From contig JADCLP010000005.1 in the NCBI GenBank assembly GCA_014983025.1, forward strand, positions 62,001 to 126,000: 64,000 nt of DNA. Reading direction: 5' to 3'. Shown one piece after another: positions 41,013-50,500 of this stretch (position 1 is the stretch's first letter; the number at the start of each line of letters is the position of its first letter). The stretch comes from Erythrobacteraceae bacterium E2-1 Yellow Sea. Lineage in GTDB: Bacteria > Pseudomonadota > Alphaproteobacteria > Sphingomonadales > Sphingomonadaceae. Made by a program: the position numbers and the translations under genes. The notes beneath the pieces were generated by a model. It ran no database searches and was not told where the DNA came from. It saw nothing but the letters and a program-made list of their open reading frames with translations.

Positions 41013-43715
41013 TCAGCGTAGCAGATCGGCCAATGCATCAAAGGCGCCGCGGGCACGGGCGGGGCCATAATCGGGCTTTTTCTCGCGTCTTAGGCCACGG
41101 TCCGTGCGCGGGCCGCCAGGCTTGCCCTTGGCACCTGTTTTACCAGTATTTGGTTTGCCGCGCTGTTTGCCCTGGGGATTGCCGCGCTGCTGACCACCTT
41201 CCTGCTTGCCGCGCGGTTTGCGCCGCCGATTGTTCTGGTGTTCCGCATCTTGCGCACGGCGGGGGCGCCAGCTCCAATTGTCGGGTGCAGGTGGGCCGAA
41301 TGCACCATCTGCCAGGGGTTTTGCCTTGTGCTGGTGGAAACCAGCCCCGCCCAGCAAGCGGGCGATGTTCGCCTCTTCCAGCCCGATGGAGATGGGTAGC
41401 GACAGGTCCAGACGGAAATTTCGATTGGGTTTGCCAGCCTCTCCCTTCTGGGCAGAATTTTGTCGCGCATCAAAGGCGGCGCGCAGAATCTTCTCGGCCA
41501 GATCAACGCGAATTGCCTGTTTGCCGGCAGGGCGATAACCGGCGGGCAGGCGTGCATGTTGCCCCTCTGGCAAGGTGATCACAGGCAGCATGGCTGGTTG
41601 CAGATCACGCTGGTCGATGCCCAGGGCATGAAGCAGCTGGCGTGGAGCAGGCTTCAGAAGATCGCGCGCGAAAATATCGAGTGCGCCGAACACGACACCA
41701 ATTTTGCGGAGATAGGGGCGTTGTTCCTTTGGTAAATGCTCCAGCGCAGCCATTTCGCGCGTCACCACACCATGGCCAGCGATCAGCGCATGCAGCACGG
41801 CACGTGCTTCAGACCCAGCTTCGGGATCGCGCGCAGCCTCTGCCAATTGGCGCAGGGGGGCCAGCGGTTCCAGCTGGGCGGTGACCCAGCCGTTCAAACC
41901 CTCCAGCAATTGTGTGCGTTGCGGTTCGGCCAACAAGGATACATCACGTGTCAGCTCCAACCGTGAACTGGAAAAATCATCGGGCAGTTCGATTCGAGCA
42001 AGCGTGTGCCCGTCCCAGATAACCTGGCCTTGTTCGATTGAGAGCTGATCCACCCCCTGCGACATCACCCATGCGGCACGTTCGGCCAACAGGCGCGGCA
42101 AGGCCTTTTCGGCTGCAGACAGCAACATCTTGCGGTCAGCATGGCCGGCGGCGGGATCGACAACGAAGCGGAAACCATCAAGCCGGCCGATATGTTCGCC
42201 CTCAACAGTCAGTTCGCCACCCGTTTCCAGCTTTACCGGCAGGGCGCTGCCATCCTGGCCAAGAGATTTCATCAAGATTGCCGTCCTTCGATTCACAAAA
42301 CGTTCTGTCAGCCGCGCATGTAATGCATCTGACAACCGCGCCTCAACCGCACGTGCCCGCGCAGCCATTTCATCACGCGCCAGCACCCAATCGGGGCGCT
42401 GGCAGATATAGGCCCAAGATCGGATCGCCGCTATCCTTCCTTGCAGCGTGGCGATATCCCCCTGGACCATATCCAGCTCCGCTATACGTGCCGCGACAAA
42501 ATCCGCCCCCAGATAGCCTGTTCGCAGATCCTGCCACAGCCGCGCAACAAAGCGGGCATGCGTATCCGGCCCCACTTGCCTGAAATCTGGCAGGCTGCAA
42601 GCCTCCCAAAAACGCCGCACCATTCCGGTACCCTTGATATCCTGTGCTAGTGGTTCTTCGGCTAGGCGCTTTAGAACGGCCAGGTCCACAGCTTCGGGGG
42701 CGGATTTCAGTTGCTGTTTGTCAGGCCCTGCCTCCAGATCCCCAATCAGCGTGGCGATTGAGGAAAAACGCGGATCAGCCTCGCGCCAGAATAAATGTGT
42801 CAGCGGCTGAAAGCGATGTTCTTCGATCGCATAGATTTCTTCTTCGGTAAATTCATGGGTACCACCATCCTTCATGCCCGAAATTGTGCCAAATGTTCCA
42901 TCGCGCTGGTGTCGGCCGGCGCGGCCGGCAATTTGTGCCATTTCGGATGGGGTCAGCCGACGATTGCGCCTGCCATCGAATTTTTCGAGCGAGGCAAAGG
43001 CAACATGGTGCAGGTCGAGATTGAGACCCATGCCAATGGCATCGGTGGCGACAATATAATCCACTTCACCATTTTGGAACAATTCAACTTGCTTGTTTCG
43101 CGTTTCCGGTGAAAGAGCACCCATCACCACCGCCGCGCCACCCCGGAACCGCCGCAGCATCTCTGCCATGGCGTAAACCTGCTCCGAACTGAAGGCGACC
43201 ACGGCGCTGCGCGGGGACAGGCGGGACAATTTGCGGCTGCCAATATGTTTCAGCGTTGAAAAGCGCGGCCTTTCAATCATTTCCGCGCGCGGCACCAAGG
43301 CGCGCACCATGGGCTCCAGCGTGGCAGAGCCCAGCAGCATTGTCTCTTCCCGTCCGCGCGCATTCAGCAGCCGGTCGGTGAAGATATGCCCGCGTTCAGG
43401 GTCAGCACCCAATTGCGCTTCATCCAGTGCCACAAAGGCATGGCCGCCGCCGAGCCTGTCCATCGCCTCCACAGTGCAGCAGAAATAGCGCGCATCGGGC
43501 GGCTCGATCCGTTCTTCCCCAGTGATCAATGCGACCGATTTTTCACCCTTGATGGCACAGACACGGTCATAAACCTCGCGCGCCAACAGGCGCAGGGGAA
43601 AACCCATCATTCCGCTGGAGTGGCCACACATCCGTTCAATCGCCAGATGCGTCTTGCCGGTATTGGTCGGCCCCAGCACCGCCTTGACCACACAATGATC
43701 ACCGATCTTGTTCAC
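41013..43715 (-). CDS. SUV3-like ATP-dependent RNA helicase
   Basis: 900-residue superfamily-2 helicase of the SUV3 branch. Motifs are GPTNTGKTHLA (I), ALDEAQL (II), GSATLEP (III), VVMGALSPETRNKQVELF and ATDAIGMGLNLDLHHV (V), and QIAGRAGRHQRDG (VI). A long middle region follows, and the last 85 residues are Lys/Arg/Gly-rich low-complexity sequence (about residues 815-900), probably an RNA-binding tail. The start is a GTG with AGGA just upstream. Mitochondrial SUV3 works with an RNase; alphaproteobacterial homologues are less studied. Confidence 0.93.
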   Translation of the reverse strand: MNKIGDHCVVKAVLGPTNTGKTHLAIERMCGHSSGMMGFPLRLLAREVYDRVCAIKGEKSVALITGEERIEPPDARYFCCTVEAMDRLGGGHAFVALDEAQLGADPERGHIFTDRLLNARGREETMLLGSATLEPMVRALVPRAEMIERPRFSTLKHIGSRKLSRLSPRSAVVAFSSEQVYAMAEMLRRFRGGAAVVMGALSPETRNKQVELFQNGEVDYIVATDAIGMGLNLDLHHVAFASLEKFDGRRNRRLTPSEMAQIAGRAGRHQRDGTFGTISGMKDGGTHEFTEEEIYAIEEHRFQPLTHLFWREADPRFSSIATLIGDLEAGPDKQQLKSAPEAVDLAVLKRLAEEPLAQDIKGTGMVRRFWEACSLPDFRQVGPDTHARFVARLWQDLRTGYLGADFVAARIAELDMVQGDIATLQGRIAAIRSWAYICQRPDWVLARDEMAARARAVEARLSDALHARLTERFVNRRTAILMKSLGQDGSALPVKLETGGELTVEGEHIGRLDGFRFVVDPAAGHADRKMLLSAAEKALPRLLAERAAWVMSQGVDQLSIEQGQVIWDGHTLARIELPDDFSSSRLELTRDVSLLAEPQRTQLLEGLNGWVTAQLEPLAPLRQLAEAARDPEAGSEARAVLHALIAGHGVVTREMAALEHLPKEQRPYLRKIGVVFGALDIFARDLLKPAPRQLLHALGIDQRDLQPAMLPVITLPEGQHARLPAGYRPAGKQAIRVDLAEKILRAAFDARQNSAQKGEAGKPNRNFRLDLSLPISIGLEEANIARLLGGAGFHQHKAKPLADGAFGPPAPDNWSWRPRRAQDAEHQNNRRRKPRGKQEGGQQRGNPQGKQRGKPNTGKTGAKGKPGGPRTDRGLRREKKPDYGPARARGAFDALADLLR

Positions 43716-43926
43716 ACCATCCTATGTGGCATTGCGCTGTCTTACCCGCAAGCTGCGCGCCAGTATGATGCACGGCCTTGGCTAATCTGTGCTCTGCTGA
43801 TCGCAAAGCGGAGTCATCTGGTCGTGGATTAGCGCCATGTTTACTTTGATTGACCTAGAAAATCAGCCATTGCAGCGATGTTTGGGTGCGGTCTAAACGG
43901 ACCTGCGCCTTGCAGGAGGGCTAGGG

Positions 43927-45609
43927 TTGGACAATTTGCGCGATACGGAGGCGGATGAGCCTGCGCCGACGGAGGAATTGCCCTTCGACTGGCCGGTGCA
44001 GCCTGCTGATCAGCCGCGCAAAGCCTGGGGTGCTTCTTTTCTGATGCAAATGCGTGATTTTGTAACAGCCACCAGGCTGGAACTGGTGCCGCATCATGAA
44101 AAGGCGGCCGCAAGATTCGGCCACTATGCCCAGCGTTTCCGGACTTGGCGTGACCGCACATCTGAACAGCTGGGGCAACTCGATCTTGCGCCCGATCTGG
44201 CGCAGAATATCGGCAGTGGCCGCTGGTTTCGCGGGCTTGGTACCATGCTGGGGTTGGGTGTGGTTGCATTGGCATTCTGGCCTGATTTTTCTGCACTGGA
44301 AGCGCGGCCTGCCATGAATCTGGACGATTCGGCGCGCGATGAATTCCGCAGCCAGATGATCATGCCATTGGCGCTGGGTGCAGATAATGGTCACCATATG
44401 GGTGCCAGCAAGGTGGTAATCCCCCTCAAATCCGCACCCGAACGCCCGCAGATCGAATTGGTGGCAACGCTGCAAAAGGGTGATGATTTTCTGCGCATGT
44501 TGCAGCGCGCAGGGGTTGGCTCTGCCGATGCGGAGCGGGCAGAAGCGCTGGTAGCAGGTGCAATCACTCTATCCGAAATTGAACCAGGAACGCGGGTGGA
44601 TATCGTTCTGGGTCGTCGACCTGAACCGGGGGCCAGCCGCCCGCTGGATGATTTGCGTTTCCGTGCACGCTTCGATCTGGAACTGGCTGTGGCGCGCCAG
44701 AACAATGGCCTGTCGCTGGAACAGAAAATGATCCGCGTGGATGATACGCCGCTGCGCATTCGTGGGACTGTTGGCCAAAGCCTTTACAGGTCAGCCCGCG
44801 CAGCTGGTGCGCCAACCAGTGCGGTGCAGGAATTTATCAAGGCACTGGATGGCCATATCAATCTCAACAGTGGCATCAGTGCGAATGATGAATTTGACAT
44901 GATCATTTCCTATCGCCGCGCGGCGACGGGAGAACGGCAGGCAGGCAAATTGCTGTTTGCCGGGATTGAGCGCGACGGGAAACCCAGGACGCAGCTGATG
45001 CGTTGGGGCAAGGATGGCTATTTTTACGAAGCATCGGGCGTGGGGGAACAGCGCAATGGCCTGGTCCAGCCCGTACCTGGGCGGCAGACATCGCGCTTTG
45101 GTATGCGCCGCCATCCCATCCTGGGCTATCGCCGGATGCATAGCGGTGTCGACTTCAAGGCAAGCTATGGTACGCCAATCGTGGCGGTCAGCGATGGGCA
45201 AGTGTCCAGTGCGGGGCGTGCAGGCGGTTGCGGCATAGCGGTGCGTGTGAATCATGGCAGCGGCTTGTCCACGCGATATTGCCATATGAGCCGTTTGGTC
45301 GTGCGCGGTGGGCAGAGCGTAAGGCGTGGACAGGTGATCGGCTATGTCGGGTCGACTGGCCTTTCGACCGGGGCGCATTTGCATTACGAAATGTATCGCG
45401 GTGGTCGCGCTATTGACCCCAACTCGGTCAGCTTTGTTACCCGCGCACAACTGGATGGGCGCGACCTGATGGATTTCCGCGCTACGTTGCGCCAGATACT
45501 GAGTGTGCAGCCCGGTGCGGCACTGGAAAATCTCGAACGCTTGCCGAGCGAGGTTGAAGCACCGCAACGTGAGATTGAGCGGATCGATTCCAAGCGCGAG
45601 ATCGGCTAA
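43927..45609 (+). CDS. M23 peptidoglycan peptidase, membrane-anchored
   Basis: 560-residue LytM-type endopeptidase. An N-terminal cytoplasmic part of about 105 residues precedes one hydrophobic helix (about 105-122), so the rest is periplasmic. A central domain (about 160-380) has an opacity-associated/LysM-like pattern, and the C-terminal peptidase shows RFGMRRHPILGYRRMHSGVDF and HLHYEMYRGG, the zinc ligands His and Asp plus the catalytic His. TTG 43927 has GGAGG eight bases upstream. Divergent from the helicase; the 211-base gap holds no other gene. Confidence 0.92.
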   Translation: MDNLRDTEADEPAPTEELPFDWPVQPADQPRKAWGASFLMQMRDFVTATRLELVPHHEKAAARFGHYAQRFRTWRDRTSEQLGQLDLAPDLAQNIGSGRWFRGLGTMLGLGVVALAFWPDFSALEARPAMNLDDSARDEFRSQMIMPLALGADNGHHMGASKVVIPLKSAPERPQIELVATLQKGDDFLRMLQRAGVGSADAERAEALVAGAITLSEIEPGTRVDIVLGRRPEPGASRPLDDLRFRARFDLELAVARQNNGLSLEQKMIRVDDTPLRIRGTVGQSLYRSARAAGAPTSAVQEFIKALDGHINLNSGISANDEFDMIISYRRAATGERQAGKLLFAGIERDGKPRTQLMRWGKDGYFYEASGVGEQRNGLVQPVPGRQTSRFGMRRHPILGYRRMHSGVDFKASYGTPIVAVSDGQVSSAGRAGGCGIAVRVNHGSGLSTRYCHMSRLVVRGGQSVRRGQVIGYVGSTGLSTGAHLHYEMYRGGRAIDPNSVSFVTRAQLDGRDLMDFRATLRQILSVQPGAALENLERLPSEVEAPQREIERIDSKREIG

Positions 45610-45663
45610 GCAGACCAATCTGTTGCAATTGCGCTGCCGGACAATTTGCGGCAACAGGCGCGC

Positions 45664-46659
45664 ATGACCGCAAGCTATCCCAATCTGCGCCTGCGCCGCA
45701 CCCGCACACATGGGTGGAGCCGCGCCATGCATCGCGAAAACGTGCTGACACCCTCAGACCTGATCTGGCCGTTGTTCGTAACAGAGGGCAGTGGCGTGGA
45801 AGAACCGATTGCCACGCTGCCGGGCGTTTCGCGCTGGTCAACCGATGGTATTGCCGCCCGCGCGAAAGAAGCGATGGAACTGGGCATTCCCTGCATCTCC
45901 TTGTTCCCCAATACACCCGCTGACAAGCGCAGCGATGAAGGGGCAGAGGCACTGAACCCGGATAATCTGATGTGCCGCGCGATCAAATCGATCCGCGATG
46001 CCTGCGGTGATGGCATTGGCGTGCTGACCGATGTCGCGCTCGATCCTTACACGGCGCATGGGCAAGATGGGCTGGTCGATGCGTCAGGATACGTCCTGAA
46101 CGATGATACGGTGGCCGTGCTGGTGGACCAGGCATTGAACCAGGCACAGGCGGGTGCGGATATTATTGCCCCGTCTGACATGATGGATGGCCGCGTTCAT
46201 GCGATCCGCATGGCGTTGGAAATGAATGGCCATCCCAATGTCCAGATCATGTCCTATGCCGCCAAATATGCCAGCGCCTTTTACGGGCCATTCCGCGATG
46301 CTGTGGGATCGCGCGGCCTGCTGAAAGGCGATAAGAAGACATACCAGATGGATCCGGCCAATGCACAAGAGGCATTGCGCGAAGTGGCGCTGGACCTGGC
46401 CGAGGGTGCCGACAGTGTGATGGTCAAGCCAGGGCTGCCCTATCTTGATATTGTGGCAAAGGTGAAACAGCGGTTTGATGTGCCTGTCTTCGCCTATCAG
46501 GTCAGCGGTGAATATGCGATGATCGAGGCAGCTGTTGCTGCTGGCGCCGGGGACCGTGATGCTTTGGTGCTGGAAACGTTGATGGCGTTCAAACGTGCAG
46601 GCTGTGCTGGCGTCCTGACCTATCACGCTGCCCACGCCGCCCGGCTGCTGAATGGATGA
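45664..46659 (+). CDS. hemB: Delta-aminolevulinic acid dehydratase, Mg-type
   Basis: 331-residue enzyme that joins two 5-aminolevulinate molecules into porphobilinogen. Active-site lysines are in SYAAKYASAFYGPFRDAV and MVKPGLPYLD. The metal loop reads LTDVALDPYTAHGQDG, without the three cysteines of zinc-dependent enzymes, so this is the magnesium-dependent form known from Pseudomonas and rhizobia. ATG 45664 is the family start. The stop overlaps the first acetyltransferase in ATGA, heading an operon. Confidence 0.96.
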   Translation: MTASYPNLRLRRTRTHGWSRAMHRENVLTPSDLIWPLFVTEGSGVEEPIATLPGVSRWSTDGIAARAKEAMELGIPCISLFPNTPADKRSDEGAEALNPDNLMCRAIKSIRDACGDGIGVLTDVALDPYTAHGQDGLVDASGYVLNDDTVAVLVDQALNQAQAGADIIAPSDMMDGRVHAIRMALEMNGHPNVQIMSYAAKYASAFYGPFRDAVGSRGLLKGDKKTYQMDPANAQEALREVALDLAEGADSVMVKPGLPYLDIVAKVKQRFDVPVFAYQVSGEYAMIEAAVAAGAGDRDALVLETLMAFKRAGCAGVLTYHAAHAARLLNG

Positions 46660-47225
46660 TGTTGGTGGCACAGGAATTACGCCTCGAAACTGAACGGTTG
46701 GTGCTGCGCGATTGGCGTGATGCGGACTGGGCACCCTTCTGGGAGGGCACAAACACACCTGCCGTCATGCGCTGGCTGGGCGGCGTTTGTGATGAAGAAA
46801 AACGTGCTGCAGCACAGCAACGCTTGCTTAGCTACCAAAGCGATCACGGGCACACTTTCTGGGCGATCGAACGCAAGGCAGATGGTGCTGTGTTGGGTTT
46901 TTGTGGCTTGAAGCGCAGCAATCAGGCGGGGGGGCCGCAAGGCCTGCTGGAAGTGGGCTGGCGTCTGCGTGAAGATGCATGGGGGCAGGGCTATGCACGG
47001 GAAGCAGCAGAGGCGACGCTTGCCCATGCCTTTACCCATTTTGCCGATGATGCAGTGGTTGCCTTTACTGTTGCCGGGAACGAGGGGAGCTGGGGCCTGA
47101 TGCATCGGTTGGGTATGCTGCGGTGCGAGGATCTGGATTTCGACAGCCCCCAATTTGACTCGGAAAATCCGCGTATCATTGCCTATTCCATTGACCGTAC
47201 AGCGTGGGCAACCGCCAATGGCTGA
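46656..47225 (+). CDS. GNAT N-acetyltransferase 1 (RimJ/RimL type)
   Basis: 189-residue GNAT enzyme. LETERLVLRDWRDADW is the standard opening of the RimJ/RimL group; FWAIERKADGAVLGFCGL, LEVGWRLREDAWGQGYAREA (acetyl-CoA-binding motif A) and VAGNEGSWGLMHRLGM follow. The acceptor is unknown; relatives acetylate protein N-termini, antibiotics or small molecules. It overlaps hemB by four bases and the next gene by eight, so the three are coupled. It is a diverged relative of the following gene. Confidence 0.88.
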   Translation: MMLVAQELRLETERLVLRDWRDADWAPFWEGTNTPAVMRWLGGVCDEEKRAAAQQRLLSYQSDHGHTFWAIERKADGAVLGFCGLKRSNQAGGPQGLLEVGWRLREDAWGQGYAREAAEATLAHAFTHFADDAVVAFTVAGNEGSWGLMHRLGMLRCEDLDFDSPQFDSENPRIIAYSIDRTAWATANG

Positions 47226-47775
47226 CATCGTGATCGAAACCGAGCGGCTGATCCTGCGGCGGATTGAGGAGGGTGATGCAGAGCTGCAATACCGCGTACT
47301 CAATACCCCCACCATCATGCATCATCTTGGTGGGCCGAAGGAATTGCACGAGATCGAAGCCAAACATGCCAAGACCATGGGCTGGTTTGCCAATGAAGGC
47401 TTCGGTTTCATGCTGGTTATAGAGAAGGGCACAGGCGAGCTGGTTGGCACATGCGGCATGAAGCGGGTTGATGCCGAAAATGCTCATAATCAGGGGGATT
47501 TCGAGATTGGCTGGATCATCCGTGATGATCGCTGGCGGATGGGCTATGCCAGTGAAGCGATGCGTGCCGTGATGGAATGGGCCTTTACCAGCCACCAGGC
47601 CCCCGTGCTGGTCGCGCTGACTGCAGACGGGAATGAAGCAAGCTGGCGGTTGATGGAAAAGCTGGGCATGCAGCGCCGGCCGGATCTGGATTTTTATGAT
47701 CCCGCATTCCCGCCAGAGGAAAACCCGACCATTCTTTATTCCATCACCCGCGAACAATGGGAGCAAAACACATGA
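47218..47775 (+). CDS. GNAT N-acetyltransferase 2 (RimJ/RimL type)
   Basis: 185-residue GNAT enzyme, paralogous to its neighbour: IETERLILRRIEEGD, FGFMLVIEKGTGELVGTCGM, FEIGWIIRDDRWRMGYASEAM and DGNEASWRLMEKLGMQRRPDLDFYDPAF against DLDFDSPQF in copy 1. ATG 47218 overlaps the preceding stop by eight bases (ATGGCTGA). The pair probably arose by tandem duplication. Function unknown. Confidence 0.88.
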   Translation: MADIVIETERLILRRIEEGDAELQYRVLNTPTIMHHLGGPKELHEIEAKHAKTMGWFANEGFGFMLVIEKGTGELVGTCGMKRVDAENAHNQGDFEIGWIIRDDRWRMGYASEAMRAVMEWAFTSHQAPVLVALTADGNEASWRLMEKLGMQRRPDLDFYDPAFPPEENPTILYSITREQWEQNT

Positions 47776-48341
47776 GCCAGCGCCCAGGCGTCAATATCAT
47801 TCCGCTTCACGGCAAGGTTCCACAAATTCATGACAGCGCCTTTATTGCGCCGGGATGTTCGATCATTGGTGATGTCACGATCGGGGCAGACAGTTCGATC
47901 TGGTACAATTGCGTGGTCAGGGCAGATGTAAACCGCATTGTGATTGGCCAGCGCACAAATGTGCAGGATGGCAGCGTGTTGCACTGTGACACCCCAACAC
48001 CGCATCGCCCCGAAGGATATCCGCTGATTATTGGTGATGATGTGCTGATCGGCCATATGGCCATGGTGCATGGCTGCACGATTGAAGATCGCGGCTTTGT
48101 AGGTCTGGGCGCAATTGTTATGAATGGATCTGTCATTGGCAGCGATGCCATGCTGGGCGCAGGCGCCATGCTGACAGAGGGCAAGGTGATGGAGCCGCGC
48201 ACATTATGGGCGGGCCGTCCGGCCAAATATTTCCGCGATCTGAGCGATGAAATGATTGCCGGCATGCAAGGCGGGGTGACGAATTATACCGAGAATGCGA
48301 AGCATCACGCGGTTGCAGTGGCAGAGGCGCTGGCGGGCTGA
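47772..48341 (+). CDS. Gamma-class carbonic anhydrase-like protein
   Basis: 189-residue left-handed beta-helix trimer of the gamma-carbonic anhydrase group. Hexapeptide turns run from IAPGCSIIGDVTIGADSSIWYNCVVRADVNRI to NGSVIGSDAMLGAGAM; metal ligands are in SVLHCDT and IGHMAMVHGC. It may hydrate CO2 or only bind bicarbonate. GGGAGC lies seven bases before ATG 47772, which overlaps the GNAT stop by ATGA. It is in the hemB operon. Confidence 0.92.
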   Translation: MSQRPGVNIIPLHGKVPQIHDSAFIAPGCSIIGDVTIGADSSIWYNCVVRADVNRIVIGQRTNVQDGSVLHCDTPTPHRPEGYPLIIGDDVLIGHMAMVHGCTIEDRGFVGLGAIVMNGSVIGSDAMLGAGAMLTEGKVMEPRTLWAGRPAKYFRDLSDEMIAGMQGGVTNYTENAKHHAVAVAEALAG

Positions 48342-48344
48342 AGC

Positions 48345-48626
48345 GTGGCACGGCCCAAACCGGAGCTTCCATCAGCCGAGGCAGTTCATTGCCTGATCGA
48401 TGGAGAAGGCCGTTTGGCCGTGCGGGTTACACCGGGCGCGCGGGTTGAAATGATATCGATTGACGATGGTCAGCTATCGGTAAAAGTGCGGGCCAAACCA
48501 CAGGATGGTGCAGCCAATGATGCGGTTATTGCCTTGGTGGCGCGGGCACTGGGCATTGCTCCATCCCGGGTCGAACTGTTGCGCGGCGCAACTGCGCGCA
48601 ACAAACAGCTGCGGATTGAGCCTTAA
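48345..48626 (+). CDS. DUF167 (YggU) family protein
   Basis: 93-residue soluble protein: GRLAVRVTPGARVEMISIDDGQLSVKVRAKPQDGAANDAVIALVARALG followed by VELLRGATARNKQLRI, the full DUF167 pattern. Structures exist but the role is unknown. It starts with GTG three bases after the carbonic anhydrase stop and closes the operon. Confidence 0.92.
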   Translation: MARPKPELPSAEAVHCLIDGEGRLAVRVTPGARVEMISIDDGQLSVKVRAKPQDGAANDAVIALVARALGIAPSRVELLRGATARNKQLRIEP

Positions 48627-48650
48627 ACCAACAGGCAGGAATGCCTTGCA

Positions 48651-49913
48651 TTAACGATCCGGGCTCGACCATTCGTCAGGTTTCACATCGCTTGCCCTAA
48701 GCTTCAGCGCCAGACCCAGGGCAACACCAACCCCGATCGCCAATGTCAGGTCTGCCACCACTGTCAGAACCAGTGTCACTAGTAGCAACAGGCGGTCAGC
48801 CATAGGCGCCGAGGCATAGCTGCCCCACTTATGGGGCTCGCTCATATTCCACGCAGTGATGAGCAGAATGGCGGCCAGCGCCGGCATGACAAGATAGCCA
48901 GCCAGTGGCGCCACAAACAGTGTCACCAGCAGAATGGTCACGGCGTGAACAATACCTGCGACCGGCGTGCGCCCGCCCGCCCGGACATTGGTGGCGGTAC
49001 GGGCAATCGCCCCTGTCGCCGGCAGCCCCCCGAAGAGCGCCGACCCCATATTGGCCCACCCCTGGGCCATAACTTCCGCATTGGGGCGATGCTTTCCTTC
49101 AAACATGCGGTCTGCAACCAGAGCCGAAAGGAGCGATTCGATTGCTGCCAGCAGGGCGATGACCATGGCTGAGGGGAAGAGTTCAATCAGGCGTTCAACC
49201 GTGATTTGCGGCATTTCGGGCATGGGCAGCCCATTGGGCAATCCGCCATAGCGCGATGCGATTGTATCCACCGGAAGATGAAGCCAGACAGCGGCCACAG
49301 AAACTGCACCGACTGCGATGATCAATCCGGGGAAACGAGGCGCTGCCCGTCGCAAAACTACAATTAGCACCACCGCCGCGGCGCTGACCGCCAAGGAGAC
49401 CGAACTGAAACTGTCACGTGCATCCCACAATGCCTGCAGCTTGGGCAGAAAATCGGCCGGGACTGTTTCGAGCGACAGGCCCAGCAGATCCTTGAGCTGG
49501 CTGGAGGCGATGATGATGGCAATACCAATGGTGAAACCATTGACCACTGCTTCTGGTACATAACGGACCAGATTGCCCAGTTTCAACAGCCCGGCCACCA
49601 CCAGAATCGCGCCAGCCATCAGCGTTGCAAGCACCAGGCCGTCATACCCATGCTCGGCAATCACGCCATAGACGACCACGATGAAGGCGCCTGTAGGCCC
49701 GCCAATCTGGACTCGGCTGCCACCCAGTAAAGAGATCAGCAAGCCGCCAATGATGGCGGTGATCAAACCTTTTTCAGGTGTTGCCCCCGATGCGATGGCG
49801 ATCGCAATGCTGAGCGGGATTGCGACCATAGCCACCGAAATCCCGGCAACAATATCTCCGCGTGCCGCCGCGAATGTGTACCCCGGCAAAGTGGACAGGA
49901 TTTTGGGCTTCAT
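48651..49913 (-). CDS. SulP-family inorganic anion transporter, no STAS domain
   Basis: 420-residue membrane transporter with about 12 hydrophobic segments. SulP landmarks are GDIVAGISVAMVAIPLSIAIAIASGATPEKGLITAIIGG near the start, IGGPTGAFIVVVYGVIAEHG and the ALLAAIESLLSALVADRMFEGKHRPNAEVMAQGWANMGSALFGGLPATGAIARTATNVRAG block. Most family members end in a cytoplasmic STAS domain; this one stops after the last helix. Substrate may be sulfate, bicarbonate or another anion; the carbonic anhydrase gene upstream on the other strand is suggestive only. Confidence 0.9.
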   Translation of the reverse strand: MKPKILSTLPGYTFAAARGDIVAGISVAMVAIPLSIAIAIASGATPEKGLITAIIGGLLISLLGGSRVQIGGPTGAFIVVVYGVIAEHGYDGLVLATLMAGAILVVAGLLKLGNLVRYVPEAVVNGFTIGIAIIIASSQLKDLLGLSLETVPADFLPKLQALWDARDSFSSVSLAVSAAAVVLIVVLRRAAPRFPGLIIAVGAVSVAAVWLHLPVDTIASRYGGLPNGLPMPEMPQITVERLIELFPSAMVIALLAAIESLLSALVADRMFEGKHRPNAEVMAQGWANMGSALFGGLPATGAIARTATNVRAGGRTPVAGIVHAVTILLVTLFVAPLAGYLVMPALAAILLITAWNMSEPHKWGSYASAPMADRLLLLVTLVLTVVADLTLAIGVGVALGLALKLRASDVKPDEWSSPDR

Positions 49914-49967
49914 CGCACGAAGTTATCAATTTTACCGCACTGGTCCGCAAGCAAAATCCGCCATGCA

Positions 49968-50366
49968 TCAGTCGCCCGCCATACCATGTGCCATCATGGT
50001 GAGGCGTTCGGACATCATCTGGCCCAGATCGCGATTGTCAGGTCCGCATTCGGTAATGGCACGTTGCATGGCATGGACCCATTGCCTTGCAGTTTCCTTG
50101 CCCACGCCCAAACCGCGATGCGCGCTCATCACGCATTTGCCGGGATTCTGTTCAAACCAGTCTTTCGGCCCGCCTGCCCATGCGCTGAGCCAGCCAGCCA
50201 GTGATTGCCGCATGGGTGCAAGATCGGCAGCATGCATCGCACGCAGCTCAGTATACTCCGCCTCGCTTTCCATCAGATCATAGAAACGTTCAACGATCCG
50301 TGTGATCACCGGCGCGCCGCCCAATGCTTCATAGGGTGTACTTGGCGGTTTGGTTTCTGCGTTCAC
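49968..50366 (-). CDS. Group II truncated hemoglobin
   Basis: 132-residue 2-on-2 globin. Key features are PYEALGGAPVITRIVERFYDLM, the FEQNPGKCVMSAHRGLGVG region with the proximal-side His and the Trp in ARQWVHAMQRAI (G8 type). Such globins bind oxygen or nitric oxide and help detoxify reactive nitrogen. Start is GTG 50366 with GGGAG ten bases upstream. It lies between the SulP gene and clpA on the same strand. Confidence 0.88.
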   Translation of the reverse strand: MNAETKPPSTPYEALGGAPVITRIVERFYDLMESEAEYTELRAMHAADLAPMRQSLAGWLSAWAGGPKDWFEQNPGKCVMSAHRGLGVGKETARQWVHAMQRAITECGPDNRDLGQMMSERLTMMAHGMAGD

Positions 50367-50444
50367 TTAAGTGGTGCTCCCTCACACATGACACTGCAAG
50401 CCTGTGTGTGGCGGATCGAAACGCCAACAACATTGATCTGGCGC

Positions 50445-50479
50445 AAAAAGGGCGCGTGGTTTGCCCCACACGCCCTTTG
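50445..50479 (-). terminator. Rho-independent terminator after clpA
   Basis: On the minus strand AAAGGGCGTGTGG and CCACGCGCCCTTT (50466-50478 with 50447-50459) form a 13-base stem with one G-T pair, followed by TTTTTG. It stands just past the clpA stop. Confidence 0.88.
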
Positions 50480-50500
50480 GTTTTCGGCATTTACGCTAGT

